The translations under genes and the position numbers were made by a program. From the NCBI GenBank assembly GCA_021613375.1, contig CM038704.1, forward strand, positions 252,001 to 316,000: a DNA stretch of 64,000 bases, given 5' to 3'. Of the stretch, positions 37,000 through 48,648 are shown piece by piece. Every line of letters starts with the position of its first letter. The first letter of the stretch is position 1. The notes beneath the pieces are model-generated. The model saw only the letters and a program-made list of their open reading frames with translations. It was not told where the DNA came from and did not search any database. This DNA is from Megaleporinus macrocephalus (lineage: Eukaryota; Chordata; Actinopteri; Characiformes; Anostomidae).

Positions 37000-38040
37000 A
37001 GGGCTCTCTATTTAGCTAAATTGCCTGTTAGGCTTAAATAGAGAGACTATGTAATACGTGTGTCTAAGTTCAGTCGTTGAAGCTGGTTTGGCTGTTATTT
37101 TCTGCTGCTCACCGCCGAAATAACCCCAAACACACTGCGATCTGGACTCTGGGGTGGTCAGTTCATTGTTCTGAGAACAGCAGCAGCTTCTTTGTTTGGG
37201 CCAGTCTTCAGCTGTTTTGTCTGTTGTCTCCTGAAAAAGGAATAATATGTATAAGAGGATCGATAAGATCAATAATCAGCTCTCTGGGTCATACGTGGTG
37301 AGTCATACGGTGAGCTCAGTCGTAAGTATGGTAATATTTAACCCTCGCACAACCTTACACGCCTGTCAGGATAATAATCAACATCTAGCAGAATGATGAG
37401 AAGGTTGGACGGTGGAAAATATTTCATACAGTCTGATGACAGCCTCAGCCTAGATTCACTGGTAGAGATGAAGTTCAGTGATGTTCTCCATTTGTTGTGG
37501 TGCATCAAGACGATAACCTAACGTAAGCAGTTTGTTCTTTCCATCCTCAAACTTGGCACCTGCTCTTCAAGGCTATCAGAGCTGAGGAGCCGGTCAAAGG
37601 ACAACTCACAGATACGGCCAGCCAAGTCGTTCTCCCAAAGGAAACTTCTCCTTAAACTCTGATTTAGAAACACAAACAAGAACTAACTGACCACAAAAAA
37701 GGATGATCCTGGGAAACGGGGCTGGATCTTACACGGAACGTAATCCAAACATGTCATCATCCAAACAAACGCTGGAAAAACCCACAACATCTAAGACGTG
37801 ACCAGAGCTCACTCACACATCAGGAGCACTTCCATGTAAACCAATGGAGGTGTAGCGTTCAAGTGCAGGTCATGTAGATGATATGGAGAACGGTTTTGGG
37901 ACCCACTTCTTAATCTCTGAATTCAGGTGTTTCATTCAGTATCGTTGCTGCAGGTGTATATAGTCAAGCAGATAACCCTGCAGTCTGTCTGTACACACCT
38001 TACAATATGTGGTTCTAAAGAGCTACTGAACTCCAGCGTG
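37000..38040. other. No gene recognised; one dispersed repeat copy
   Basis: 37100-37165 contains CCCCAAACACACTGCGATCT and GGACTCTGGGGTGGTCAGTT, related to the 42-bp array unit at 38905 (opposite strand) and to 41140-41200. Part of 37700-38040 may be the decayed 5' end of the Tc1 relic that follows. Confidence 0.4.
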
Positions 38041-38895
38041 GTCTTTAATAGGATCCACCCTCACAACAAGTCAGAGAAATTTCTTCCCACCTAGATCTTT
38101 ACCATCAGCTGTGAGAGTCTGATTGAACAATGGAAGTGTTTAGGAATCACAGTAACTCAGTCAGGAAGTGTGAGAGCAGGTAAAGTTACAGAGCGCGGAC
38201 TCAGAGTACTGAGAATAGTGTGTAGGAGTCTCCAGATGTAAGAGTTCAGATCTCCTCTGGAATTAACATCACCACCAACGCTGTGGAGCTTCACATCTGA
38301 GCAGCTGCACACAAGCCTCACATCACCAGCACAATTCCGAGCGTCAGACGGAGTAAAGCTCCGCCGCTGGAGCAGTGGACACGTGTTCTGTGGAGTGACC
38401 AATCACGCTTCTCTATCTGGTCAGTCTGATGGACGAGTCTGGGTTTGAAGAACACCAGGAGAACCTTACCTGCCTGACTGCACTGTGACTGTAACGTTTG
38501 GAGGAGGGATAATGATGATGCTATGGTGGGGGTTTTCAGGGGTGGGCCGAGGACCCTCAGTTCCAGTGAAATTTAATGTTTCAGCAGATAAAGACATTCT
38601 GGACTTTGGACACTGTGGGAACAGTTTGAAGAAGAACTTCTCTGTCCCAGCATTGCTGATTGTGTCCCAGTGCAGCTCCATACAGGCTGATTGGCTAGTT
38701 TAGTATAGAAGAACTTGACTGACCCACATGAGTCCTGACCTCAACTAGAACAGAGGTTGTGGTCCAGACCCTCTTGTCCAACATCAGCGTCTCATAAATG
38801 CTCGTCTGGGCAAAAATTCCCACAAATGCCCCACAATCATCTAAAATCTTCCCAGAAGCTGTAGTCGCTGTAAAGGAGGACAAACTTTATATTAA
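38040..38895 (+). pseudogene. Degenerate Tc1-family transposase
   Basis: A decayed DNA transposon. 38160-38400 corresponds to the N-terminal/helix-turn-helix region and first catalytic segment (GTGTTCTGTGGAGTGACCAA encodes the VLWSD-like block). 38485-38690 keeps an open stretch with FGGGIMMMLWWGFSGVGRGP and DILDFG, the conserved block ahead of the second catalytic Asp in Tc1 transposases. The end GTAAAGGAGGACAAACTTTA (about 38870) fits the 3' end of this fish family. Stops and frameshifts are present throughout; no functional protein. Confidence 0.75.
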
Positions 38896-38904
38896 TGAGG
38901 GTAA

Positions 38905-39358
38905 GGGGCCATGAGATTCTTCAACACCACTGAATGGGCTGACCACCCCAGAGTCCAGAACCTCAACACCACTGAATGGGCTGACCACCCCAGAGTCCAG
39001 AACCTCAACACCACTGAATGGACTATCCACCCCAGAGTCCAGAACTTCAACATCACTGAATGGACTATCCACCCCAGAGTCCAGAACTTCAACACCACTG
39101 AATAGACTATCCACCCCAGAGTCCAGAACCTCAACACCACTGAATGGACTATCCACCCCAGAGTCCAGAACTTCAACATCACTGAATGGACTATCCACCC
39201 CAGAGCCCAGAACCTCAACATCACTTAATGGACTGACCACCCCAAAGCCCAGAACCTCAACATCACTGAATGGACTGACCACCCCAGAGTCCAGAACCTC
39301 AACACCACTTAATAGACTGTCCACTCCAGAGTCCAGAACCTCAACACCACTGAATGTG
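38905..39358 (-). repeat. 42-bp minisatellite, about 11 units
   Basis: Units contain GAATGGACTATCCACCCCAG and AGTCCAGAACCTCAACACCA. Variants: GACTGACC, AACTTC, ATCACT. The reverse complement of one unit occurs as a single copy at about 41157-41200. Confidence 0.95.
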
Positions 39359-39359
39359 T

Positions 39360-39420
39360 TTAGTGTTGTTTGGATGATGAGAAGCAGTAGCAGATTCTAA
39401 GACTAAACTTTGGAGGAAGG
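39360..39420 (-). repeat. Spacer shared with inverted copy at 41085-41145
   Basis: GGATGATGAGAAGCAGTAGC and GATTCTAAGACT match, in reverse complement, AGTCTTAGAATC and GCTTCTGCTTCTCACCATCC in 41103-41137. Confidence 0.75.
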
Positions 39421-39765
39421 TCTGAACTGAGAGTGACTCTGAACTGAGAGTGAGTCTGAGCTGAGAGTGAGTCTGAGCTGAGACTGAGTCTGAACTGAGA
39501 GTGAGTCTGAGCTGAGAGTAAGTCTGAACTGAAGGTGAGTCTGAGCTGAGAGTGAGTCTGAACTGAAGGTGAGTCTGAGCTGAGAGTGAGTCTGAGCTGA
39601 GAGTGAGTCTGAGCTGAGAGTGAGTCTGAATTGAGAGTGAGTCTGAGCTGAGAGTGAGTCTGAACTGAAGGTGAGTCTGAACTGAAGGTGAGTCTGAACC
39701 GAGAGTGACTCTGAACTGAGAGTGAGTCTGAACTTAAGGTGAGTCTGAGCTGAGAGTGAGAAGCT
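39421..39765 (-). repeat. 17-bp minisatellite, about 20 units
   Basis: Units GTGAGTCTGAGCTGAGA with GAACTGA and GAAGGTGA variants. The same unit, inverted, forms the array at 40775-41090. Confidence 0.95.
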
Positions 39766-40774
39766 GTGATGAAGGTAAGGTGTGAAACACTAAGCACTCT
39801 GCTGATATGGTGTTTGATTACTGAGTGATGTTCTGATAGAGATCTTTTCTACTTTGGTTCCTGGTTCTGGAGAATCAGTAACTCGTCCTGTCTCTGATTT
39901 CTACTCAGTTCTGTACGTCATATAAACATTAACCTCCAGCTGAACTTTCTGTGAGGAGTTGAATCAGACAGTCTAAGTTCAGGAGAAGCTTTCAGATCTG
40001 ATAGAACCGGGTCTGGCGGCAGGTTGTAGTGCGGGAATAATCCACCTTCACTAAATCAAACCCAGCTGACCACTCCGGCACCTCACTTCCAGGGAAGTCT
40101 GCTCAGTACCCGGAGCGCCGGCAGCGCTATATAAGGCAGACGTCCTGCAGGTTCAGGAGACCAGAGAGTTTATTTTTAGAGCTTGGCTGGTTAAACGAGA
40201 GGAGCCAGTCAGAGAACCGAGAACCCTGTTCTTATTTCTCTACTAGTTAATATGTTAGATATTTATATCACCGTTTATATTTATTCTTCTCACATCACGT
40301 ATCTCCAGCGGAGTCTCAGATCCAGACGAGATCATTAAAAGTCAGAAAATGTTTTATTTTTTTCTAATTAAAATCGAGAAATATGGCTTAAAAGACTGTG
40401 TAGCTCCGCCCACTGTTCTGAAACTGGTGTAGGTGTTGTGTGTGGTGTAGATGGTGGACCACAGCGCTAGAGGACGTCCTTACAGTAAAACACACTGACA
40501 GGAAGGTGGTGCTGTTTCTGGCTGCAGTAAGTGGATGTACAGTGAGACCCCCGAACACAAACAACCCAAAGACCCCAAATATCCAGACAGTGGACAAAAC
40601 CTGTCAAAAGGAGCGTCCTCTCACTCCGTCCTCTGTAGATCATCTCACTCCTGAAGATTATCACTATGGGACGTAGGCTTACACGACGACTGGATCTTAA
40701 GTCTGGAGCTGCTCCAACAAAATGGGCGTGTAGGAAACCAGTGAGAGATGTTCAAGAGCCACCGTGTACGTGGA
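39766..40774. other. Interval between inverted repeats, no gene called
   Basis: About 1 kb of non-tandem DNA. A TATA-like site is at 40127-40136 (separate entry). No ORF longer than 80 codons with a recognisable domain. 40330-40380 is AT-rich. Confidence 0.4.
40085..40160 (+). promoter_or_regulatory. TATA-box-like promoter candidate
   Basis: CTATATAAGG at 40127-40136 sits in a GC-rich context (CGGAGCGCCGGCAGCG). About 35 bp upstream is the near-palindrome ACTTCCAGGGAAGT (40086-40099), which fits a STAT-type TTC-N4-GAA spacing. A coding exon downstream was not found, so this may be a chance or pseudopromoter site. Confidence 0.3.
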
Positions 40775-41090
40775 GGTAAACTCAGACTCACTCTCAGCTC
40801 AGACTCACTCTCAGCTCAAACTCACTCTCAGTTCAGACTCACTCTCAGTTCAGACTCACTCTCAGCTCAGACTCACTCTCAGCTCAAACTCACTCTCAGT
40901 TCAGACTTAATTTCAGGTCAGACTCACTCTCAGCTCAGACTCATTCTCAGTTCAGACTCACTCTCAGTTCAGACTCACTCTTAGTTCAGACTCACTCTCA
41001 GCTAAGACTCACTTTCAGTGTAGTCTCACTCTCAGCTCAGACTCGCTTTCAATTCAGACTCACTCTCAGACTCACTCTCAGCTCAGACTC
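40775..41090 (+). repeat. 17-bp minisatellite, inverted relative to 39421
   Basis: Units ACTCACTCTCAGCTCAG (about 18), variants AGTTCAG, AAACTC. It is followed by the shared spacer and a single 42-bp-type unit, mirroring 38905-39765. Confidence 0.95.
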
Positions 41091-41234
41091 TCCTCCAGAG
41101 TTCAGTCTTAGAATCTGCTTCTGCTTCTCACCATCCAAACAGCCCCAAACACACTCAGTGGTGCTGAGGTTCTGGACTCTAGGGTGGTCAGTCCATTGTT
41201 CTTTGTTTGATGTATCTGTATCTCCTTCTCTCAC

Positions 41235-41870
41235 CTCTTCAGGTACAAAGTGGTACTACAGTGACTCACTATCACCTCTTCAGGTACAAAGTGGTACTAC
41301 AGTGACTCACTATCACCTCTTCAGGTACAAAGTGGTACTACAGTGGCTCATTATCACCTCTTCAGGTACAAAGTGGTACTACAGTGACTCACTATCACCT
41401 CTTCAAGTACAAAGTGGTACTACAGTGGCTCACTATCACCTCTTCAGGTACAAAGTGGTACTACAGTGACTCACTATCACCTCTTCAGGTACAAAGTGGT
41501 ACTACAGTGACTCACTATCACCTCTTCAGGTACAAAGTGGTACTACAGTGACTCACTATCACCTCTTCAGGTACAAAGTGGTACTACAGTGACTCACTAT
41601 CACCTCTTCAAGTACAAAGTGGTACTACAGTGACTCACTATCACCTCTTCAGGTACAAAGTGGTACTACAGTGACTCACTATCACCTCTTCAGGTACAAA
41701 GTGGTACTACAGTGACTCACTATCACCTCTTCAGGTACAAAGTGGTACTACAGTGACTCACTATCACCTCTTCAGGTACAAAGCTGTACTACAGTGACTC
41801 ACTATCACCTCTTCAGGTACAAAGCTGTACTACAGTGACTCACTATCACCTCTTCAGGTACAAAGTGGTA
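41235..41870 (+). repeat. 41-bp minisatellite, about 15-16 units
   Basis: Same unit and orientation as 20285-22038 (CTCTTCAGGTACAAAGTGGT). Variants TTCAAGTAC, AAGCTGTAC, GTGGCTCA. Confidence 0.95.
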
Positions 41871-41874
41871 TTAC

Positions 41875-43144
41875 TGTGGTGTTGTGGGACAGGACAGGCT
41901 GGGGCTATCTGGTTAGCATTTTAGTAAATATCTCTGTAACAAGGTACACAGACGTCTTTAACTCACCAACACAACTTATTCCTTCACATTCTGTTGAATT
42001 AATCTAAGTTACTAATTGACTAATGTGTCACCCCTCAGCTATGAGGTCATCTGTGGAAGTCTTCTTGTGCTCTCCAGCTCCACAGTGCTGAGAGAGTCTG
42101 TCGACTTTCGATCCCAAATGAGTCCTAAAAGTGATGGTTTCTCATAAATGTTTTTAAATCAGTCAGCATCCAGCATCCGTTCCGGAAATAGATCAGAGTC
42201 TGTGTCCGAGTAGTAGAAGAGAGGAACCAGTAAACACAAGGTTGTGGTTTCAAATCCCATGATTGACTGCATTTATTGGGCTGTGACCTCGAACAAGGCC
42301 AGGTTTCCTTCCCGCCAGGTGACACCGCTTTCCCGCACTGGCCTTACTCCGGCAGGAAAATGTCACACTTCCCATGTAGGATCTGAAAATCAAAACCTCA
42401 TCTGATAGGCCGGTTTGGCTGGAAGTCTATCTAAAGCCAGATTCCAGCTTCTTGGCAGAGACTTCTAAGTTCAAATGGCCCAGCGGCTGGTTAAATTCAG
42501 CTCCAGCACGTTTCACGAGAACTTTCAGCTCATTTAGCTTTGAATGTTCCGTCTTGACGCTGATTCTGTTACTCTTTGTAAAAGGCTCTGATCTCTGTGA
42601 TAGGAAACAGTGACTGGTTTAGAAGACCACCAGGGTGCTGCTTTTTCCTGAAGTGCATGTATGATGTCATTGACAGGACGTGAGGCCGCGGTAGGAGCGC
42701 TCTGACCGGCCCAAAAATACAGCTGGACGCGGGCCTGACCTCAGACCAGGTCGTTACAAAACTCATTAAGGACATTTGGAAAGACTGTTCAGGTGTTGGA
42801 CGTAACCTTCACTAAAGAACCAGAATTAAACGTGCCGCCTGCAGCAAGCGTCCACCATCGGCCTGAAGAAACGCTTTTACTGGCATCTTAGTCGAGTTAG
42901 CTCACCAGTGTTGGCCAGTATTTCCATAACAGTCGATAAAATGCATTTTCTTTATTTAACCTTTAATTTAACCTTTAATTTAACCTTTAATTTAACCAGG
43001 CAAGTGATTTAAGAACATATTCATATTTACAGTAACAGCCTGGCAAATAGCAGAAACAAGATCAGACATGGATAAAAAGAGGAAATGGGGAAGAATAAAC
43101 AAAACAAAACAAAACAAAACAAAAAATATATATATACGTATACA
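41875..43144. other. No gene; dispersed repeat near the end
   Basis: 41875-42940 has no exon that I can support. 42961-43090 contains TTTAACCAGGCAAGTGATTTAAGAACATATTC, in pieces a known type of fish interspersed repeat, preceded by tandem ACCTTTAATTTA words and followed by AAAAC pentamers (43099-43122). Confidence 0.4.
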
Positions 43145-43440
43145 TTGGCAAACTTCAGACGAGCCTGAACATGTGCCTTCTTGAGCAGGGGGACGTTGCA
43201 TTGCGGACACTGTTGGATTTTAATGTGTTACTAATGGATTTCTTGGTGACGGTGGTCCCAGCTGCCTTAAGATCATTAACAAGTTCCCCCCCGTGTAGTT
43301 TTAGGCTGATTTCTCACCTTCCTCAAGATCGAGGACCACACGAGGTGAGATCTTGGTGCTACTGTAGTCCATTCCAGTCTTGTGCAGGTCTATGATCTCG
43401 TCCCTTAGAAAGCTCTTTGGTCCCTGACATCCCTAGAAAG
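43145..43440 (-). pseudogene. N-terminal fragment of a Tc1-family transposase
   Basis: On the minus strand 43150-43190 reads VPLLKKAHVQARLK-like (after an interrupted stretch), a conserved block of Tc1 transposases. 43225-43375 corresponds to the upstream helix-turn-helix region, with the CTTGGTGACGGTGGTCCCAG and CCGTGTAGTTTTAGGCTGAT landmarks. It is truncated at 43145 by another repeat, so the catalytic part is missing. Nonfunctional. Confidence 0.7.
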
Positions 43441-43665
43441 GTCTTTGGTCCCTGACATCCCTAGAAAGGTCTTTGGTCCCTTATATTCTTAGAAAGCTCT
43501 TTGGTCCCTGACATCCTTAGAAAGCTCTTTGGTCCCTGACATCCTTAGAAAACTCTTTGGTCCCTGACATCCCTAGAAAGCTCTTTGGTCCCTGACATCC
43601 CTAGGAAGCTCTTTGGTCCCTTATATTCTTAGAAAGCTCTTTGGTCCCTGACATCCTTAGAAAGA
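43403..43665 (-). repeat. 28-bp minisatellite seeded in the Tc1 relic, about 9 units
   Basis: Units contain AGAAAGCTCTTTGGTCCCTG and ACATCCTT. The unit corresponds to the next expected stretch of the Tc1 transposase gene, so the array expanded from within the transposon fragment. Confidence 0.85.
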
Positions 43666-45099
43666 AGATTTTTAGTTGAATTAAAGTGAAAGACCTGCTG
43701 TTGTGTTTATGTTTTTTGGATATTATTTTTCAGATGTTTAACGAATATAAGCCTTTATATTTTCATTTTCATTCACTGCAATCAAGACACCTCCTCAACC
43801 TTAACACCTTCCAGTGAAACATCCTCAGGTGATACGAGCGTCCCCTTCACCTGTTAGAACCTTCTGCTCCTGAAATGAAGAAACTCTCAACAACAGGAAG
43901 CTCTGCAGCGTCCTCGTGAGTGTGTAAACAGTGGTCAGAGCCGGCTCTGGCCATGTGACTTCTGGTTAAATAATTAATTAAATAATAATTGATTAAAATC
44001 TTGTGCTTGTGAATTCAGCTCTGTCCCAGTTGGTCTGTGGTTCAGATATACAGGATGAACACATTCCAGCTGGACTCTGATCACCTGGCCCAGGTGTGTA
44101 AGAACAGAAGCAGAGTGTGAATGTATAAACCTCCTCTGGCGCCACTCAGTGGTCAAGCTTAACTAGCATGTTGGCAGGAGGTCAGATGGGCTTTCAGGAA
44201 AACAGAACACTTAGTGTGGAAGGAATGAGTTGGAAGTTTACCCACCGCGTTACAGGACAACAGATTTAGATTGTTTCAACAACTACAAACCAGAGAGCAG
44301 CGTTCTGTTAGTCTAGAACACAGATCTACAGAACACCAAACCTCTCTTCATCTTTATTTTAATTTAAGTATTATTATATCTCATATTTCTTTTGAACTGA
44401 GTGATAAAATGTCTTTGTTTATGTAAAGCACTGGGTATGAAAAGGTGTTATACAGATAAACTTGCATATAAACCGATACAGATAAACCAAGTTACAGTTC
44501 TGTAATTCACAGACTGATAGTGTTTACAGACTTTCCAGCAGCTCTATATATTATATATGATATTTCACAGCGTTAGTAATTGTGTGTTTGAGTTCTACCC
44601 GAGCAGATTTACATATTTCAGTTTTCTCAAAACACAATATTTTACTCATACTGTACATCTGTATTCACTCTCTGTCCAGACGTGAAGACCAGCTGCCAGA
44701 CCAGCATCTCTCAGTATATCATATCAGTTATTTATCTTTATTTTACTCGATATATGATATATTATTAATGTAATGTGATAATATAATATACAGACTGGGT
44801 GTAAGATGGACTGATGGGCTGGAGAGGGTAAAAAGGGGCTGTACTGTGTAAAACAGCAGCAAGGCAGCAGGAAATACCCAGCCTAGTGCTAACCCTCCAC
44901 ACACACCACCAACTACACCACCACTCTCACCACAGGGGTCAGCCGTCCCATCACTCTGCACAGTCCAGACAAAGTCCCTGGGGCGTGTAGAGTCATGGTC
45001 ATACATACTGCATAAGCTATCTCTCTTTTATTGATTTATCTTTATTTTATCTTATTATTTTCATTTAGATACTTTAGATTCATTTAGATACTTCATTTA
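43666..45099. other. No gene recognised; dispersed repeat piece
   Basis: 44938-44994 (GTCCCATCACTCTGCACAGT, GGCGTGTAGAGTC) matches 46824-46872. The remainder is AT-rich with no supported exon. Confidence 0.4.
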
Positions 45100-45117
45100 G
45101 GATTATTTACTGATTTA

Positions 45118-45191
<74 letters not shown>

Positions 45192-45209
45192 TAAATCAGT
45201 AAATAATCC
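45100..45209. repeat. Perfect 110-bp palindrome with (TA)36 core
   Basis: GGATTATTTACTGATTTAG (45100-45118), then an uninterrupted TA run (45119-45190), then the exact inverse CTAAATCAGTAAATAATCC (45191-45209). The whole can fold on itself without mismatch. Confidence 0.95.
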
Positions 45210-47015
45210 AAAAAGGCTAAAATATGCATAAAGTAAATAACTGAAATATAGTAATGTACTTTTAAAATACATTTTAAAATATATAAATTATACACATAAT
45301 ATTCTGAACATGAGTCTAATGGTGCTGGTCCCAGTTCTGCTCCAATGCTGCTTTGATCTTCTGCAGGTTTGGGTGTGTTGGTGAGGTTGTCCTGTCAGGA
45401 AAACTGTGAAGGAATCTCACAATCATGAAGTATAATTAGACTAATTAGAGGACAATCAGATGAATAAAGGTAAGAAATCAGATCTTCTCCTTAACTACCT
45501 GCACTAGGTCATAGGGCTGTGTATTGGCAAGAACCTAATGATACAGTTCATATCATGATACGGCGGCCACAACTCAATATATAGTAATATATATAGTAAT
45601 ACTGCAGGCAAAGTGATTTACTGCGATTTTTCAAATACTACTATTAAAACACACCACTATATGAACAGGTTTATCAATACTTACAATAGCATTGCGCCCT
45701 TGTGCTGCTTGTTAATGTTGGAGTGGAGCTAAAAATGGATTACAACACTGCCATCTAGTGGTCAGAGGTTTAAATACAACACACACTGATTCACTGTCTG
45801 TCAGGAATCTGCGTATCGATACTGTGTATTTGTGAATCAATACAGTTTCACTAAACATAATCACCAAACATCCCGATACTCGATATTTCGATATTTTCTT
45901 ACATCCCTACTAGGTCATGTAAAGGTCACTGAGTTGTTGTTTTTGGGGCGGTGTGTTTCTTATTCCTGACGAAAACTGAGCGAACTTCACTAAAAACCTC
46001 TGTGGACTCGGCGGGAGGGACACTGTGGGAACGTGTGTGTTCAGAATAAACATTGTGTTATATAAGGTTATTAGTGATGAGCTCGTACAGTGTTTGACTT
46101 CTCGGTTCATTCCTGTTTACTCTGATGTCTGGAGAGTTCATCGGGAAACTCAGTGTGTTTACTTTGATGTGCAGCTTCTAAAGAATTTATCAGGAATCTC
46201 ATTCTGCTTACTTTGATGTCAATATTTTCTGATATTTAATAAGAATTTGTTTCTTTATCCTCCTGTTGCAGCGACTCTACAGACGAACTGCCCAGTGGGA
46301 TCAGCGTCCACACTGATACGACTGTCATAAATGATTTAATATTGATATTCATTGATTAATATGTTATTATTGTTTACATTAATAACTATACAGTATACAT
46401 CTAACTGTGATGTTCGTCCTCCTTTAAACCATCTTCATACTCCTAATGACATCACAGCGCACAGTATAGAAAGAAAATGCACTGCAGGGTGTTTTAGTAT
46501 TTTCACACTTTTTATTTATTTAACTATGCGCCTAATATTTGCAGACTAATGATAATTATAGTCCACTCTGTAAGACCTACTGGATAATATAATTAGTAAA
46601 AGATTTATTGATGCATAAAACACATGACAGCAAGAACTTAATAGATATTTAACTTTATTAATTTAATAGTCAAACTTGTTCACAGTCATTGTAATGGTAA
46701 CCAGAAGTCTAAAGAGTTTAAAGAGGTACTTCAACAAAAAATCATTGCGGCAGCAACGACAACCAATTACACCACAACCACAGTCACAGCATAATCACAC
46801 TCCCACCACAAGAATCCGCTGTCCCATCACTCTACACAGTCCTGACAAAGTCCCTGAGGCGTGTAGAGTCTCTTTCTATTGATTTATCTTTATTTAATCT
46901 TATTCTTTCATTTTTATGCTTTTCTACTTTGTTCATTTATTAATTATCTTATTTTATTTATTTGTTTCTAATGTTTTGTCAGCAATGTAATATACAGACT
47001 GGTGGGGAAGATAGA
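45210..47015. other. No gene; dispersed repeat copies
   Basis: 45507-45910 is an interspersed repeat; 45718-45774 is an inverted 57-bp match (two mismatches) to 59493-59549 inside rbm5 intron 17. 46800-46880 repeats 44938-44994. No exon recognised. Confidence 0.5.
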
Positions 47016-47017
47016 CA

Positions 47018-48018
47018 TACAGTGGGTATGGAAAGTTTTCAGACCCCTTTTGCTAAAATAAAAAAAAATCATTTTATTTCTCATTAATGTAGCTTAGCAC
47101 CCCAGAAGTTTGGGACAACCGGAAGTCTTCCTAGACCTGGCCGTCCAGCCAAACAGCCATCGTGAGAGAAGAGTGTGGGTGAGAAAGGGGAAGAAGAACC
47201 CAAAGATCACTGTGGCTGAGCTCCAGAGAGGCAGCAGGGAGATGGGAGAAGGTTCCACAAAGTCAACTATCACCGCAGCCCTCACCAGTCAGGGCTTCAT
47301 GGCAGAGTGGCCAAGACACATGAACGACTCCCAGACTGTGAGAAATAAGATTCTCAGGTCTGATGAGAGCAGTAGGTGTAGAGAAAACCAGCCACTGCTC
47401 ATCAGCTGCCCAAAACAATCCCAACAGTGAAACATGGTGGTGGCAGCATCATGCTATGGAAATGTTTTTCAGCTGCAGGGACAGGACCACTGGTTGCAAT
47501 TGAAGGAAAGATGAATTTGGCCAAGTACAGAGATATCCTGCTGCGCTCAGAACCCCAGACTGGGCCGAAGGTTCACCTTCCAACAAGACAATGACCCTAA
47601 ACACACAGCTAAAATAACAAAGGAGTGGCTTCGGAACAACTCTGTGACCATTCTTGACTGGCCCAGCCAGAGATCCTGATCAAAACCCAATTGAGCATCT
47701 CTGGAGAGACCTGAAAACGGCTGTCCACCAACGTTCACCATCCAACCTGATGGAACTGGAGAGGATCCCTAAATCCAGGTCTGAAAAAAGCCAGACTCAC
47801 AGCTGTACTAGCCCAGAAGGGTGCTTCTACTCAATGCTGAGCAAAGGGTCTAAATACTTATGACTATGTGATATTTCAGTTTTTCTTTTTTAATAAAATT
47901 TGCTAACATTTCTACATTTCTGTTTTTTTTCTGTTAAGGTGGGGTGCTAAGTGTACATTCGAGAGAAATAAAATTAACTTTTTTGAGTGAAGGAGTGAAA
48001 AGGGGTGTGAATACAGGT
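47018..48018 (+). mobile_element. Degenerate Tc1-family transposon
   Basis: The left end TACAGTGGGTATGGAAAG (47018-47035) follows the pattern of a fish Tc1 family and is TA-flanked; the right end is decayed. Interior coding remnants: CAATGACCCTAAACACACAG (second-Asp block) near 47590, and PIEHLWRDLK with the catalytic Glu at about 47690-47720. Several frameshifts, including near 47672, disrupt it. No functional transposase. Confidence 0.8.
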
Positions 48019-48240
48019 TGTGTTCCTCTAGTCCTTCATCAGTGGACACTGTTTTTTTTTCCCCCAAAAAAAACTAAAATTAACAAATTAAATTATTAAA
48101 TCCGTGGCTGTGAAACGTGTTAGCATTAGCATGTAGCTAGGCTTCACATGATGCTGTCTGGATAGTTTTGGTTGGTGGACGATTCTCAGTCCAGCAGTGA
48201 CACTGTGATGTTTAAACATGTCTGGTCCACTCACACCAGC

Positions 48241-48402
48241 ACCACGTCAGTGTCACTGCAGTGCTGAGAATGACCCACCTCCCTAATAGTATCTGCTCTG
48301 TGGTGGTCCTGTGGGGGTCCTGATCATTAAAGAACAGAGTAATAAAGTATACAGAGAATCAGATGAACTACAGTCTGTAAGTGGAGCTCCTGTATGGTCA
48401 GT
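48241..48402 (+). repeat. Dispersed repeat, unexpanded copy
   Basis: The same sequence as 27199-27345, but followed by only one partial unit (CTCCTGTATGGTCAGTG) instead of an array. It is the best view of the ancestral state. Confidence 0.85.
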
Positions 48403-48459
48403 GTTGTTCTAATTTCACATCCAAAACAAAGACTACTGCTAACACGGCTTGGACTCCAT

Positions 48460-48648
48460 TAACCACAATCCTCCGCGCTCGACTCGTTTCGCCCAAAGCA
48501 CTGTGGGAAGGAGAAGGAGGACATTTTATCTGCTGATGTTGGGGGGTAGCAGCGGCGGAACGTCAGCGTTTCACTAAGAAGCGGTTTATAAGCTGCTCGG
48601 TTTTCGTTTTTCACAGTTAGATTCTGCAGAAAGTTGTACTTGTAGTCG
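48460..48648 (+). promoter_or_regulatory. Candidate rbm5 promoter and 5' noncoding exon
   Basis: 48460-48600 has modest CpG content (CCGCGCTCGACTCGTTTCGC). A consensus donor CG|GTAAGT falls at 48648/48649. The next exon begins after CCTCAACAG at 51543. This makes a noncoding first exon plausible and gives an intron 1 of about 2.9 kb. The transcription start is not fixed. Confidence 0.45.

Noticed and set aside
47110..47863. Short frames with PIEHLWRDLK as a functional transposase
   Set aside because: Frameshifts and stops separate the blocks; only a relic.
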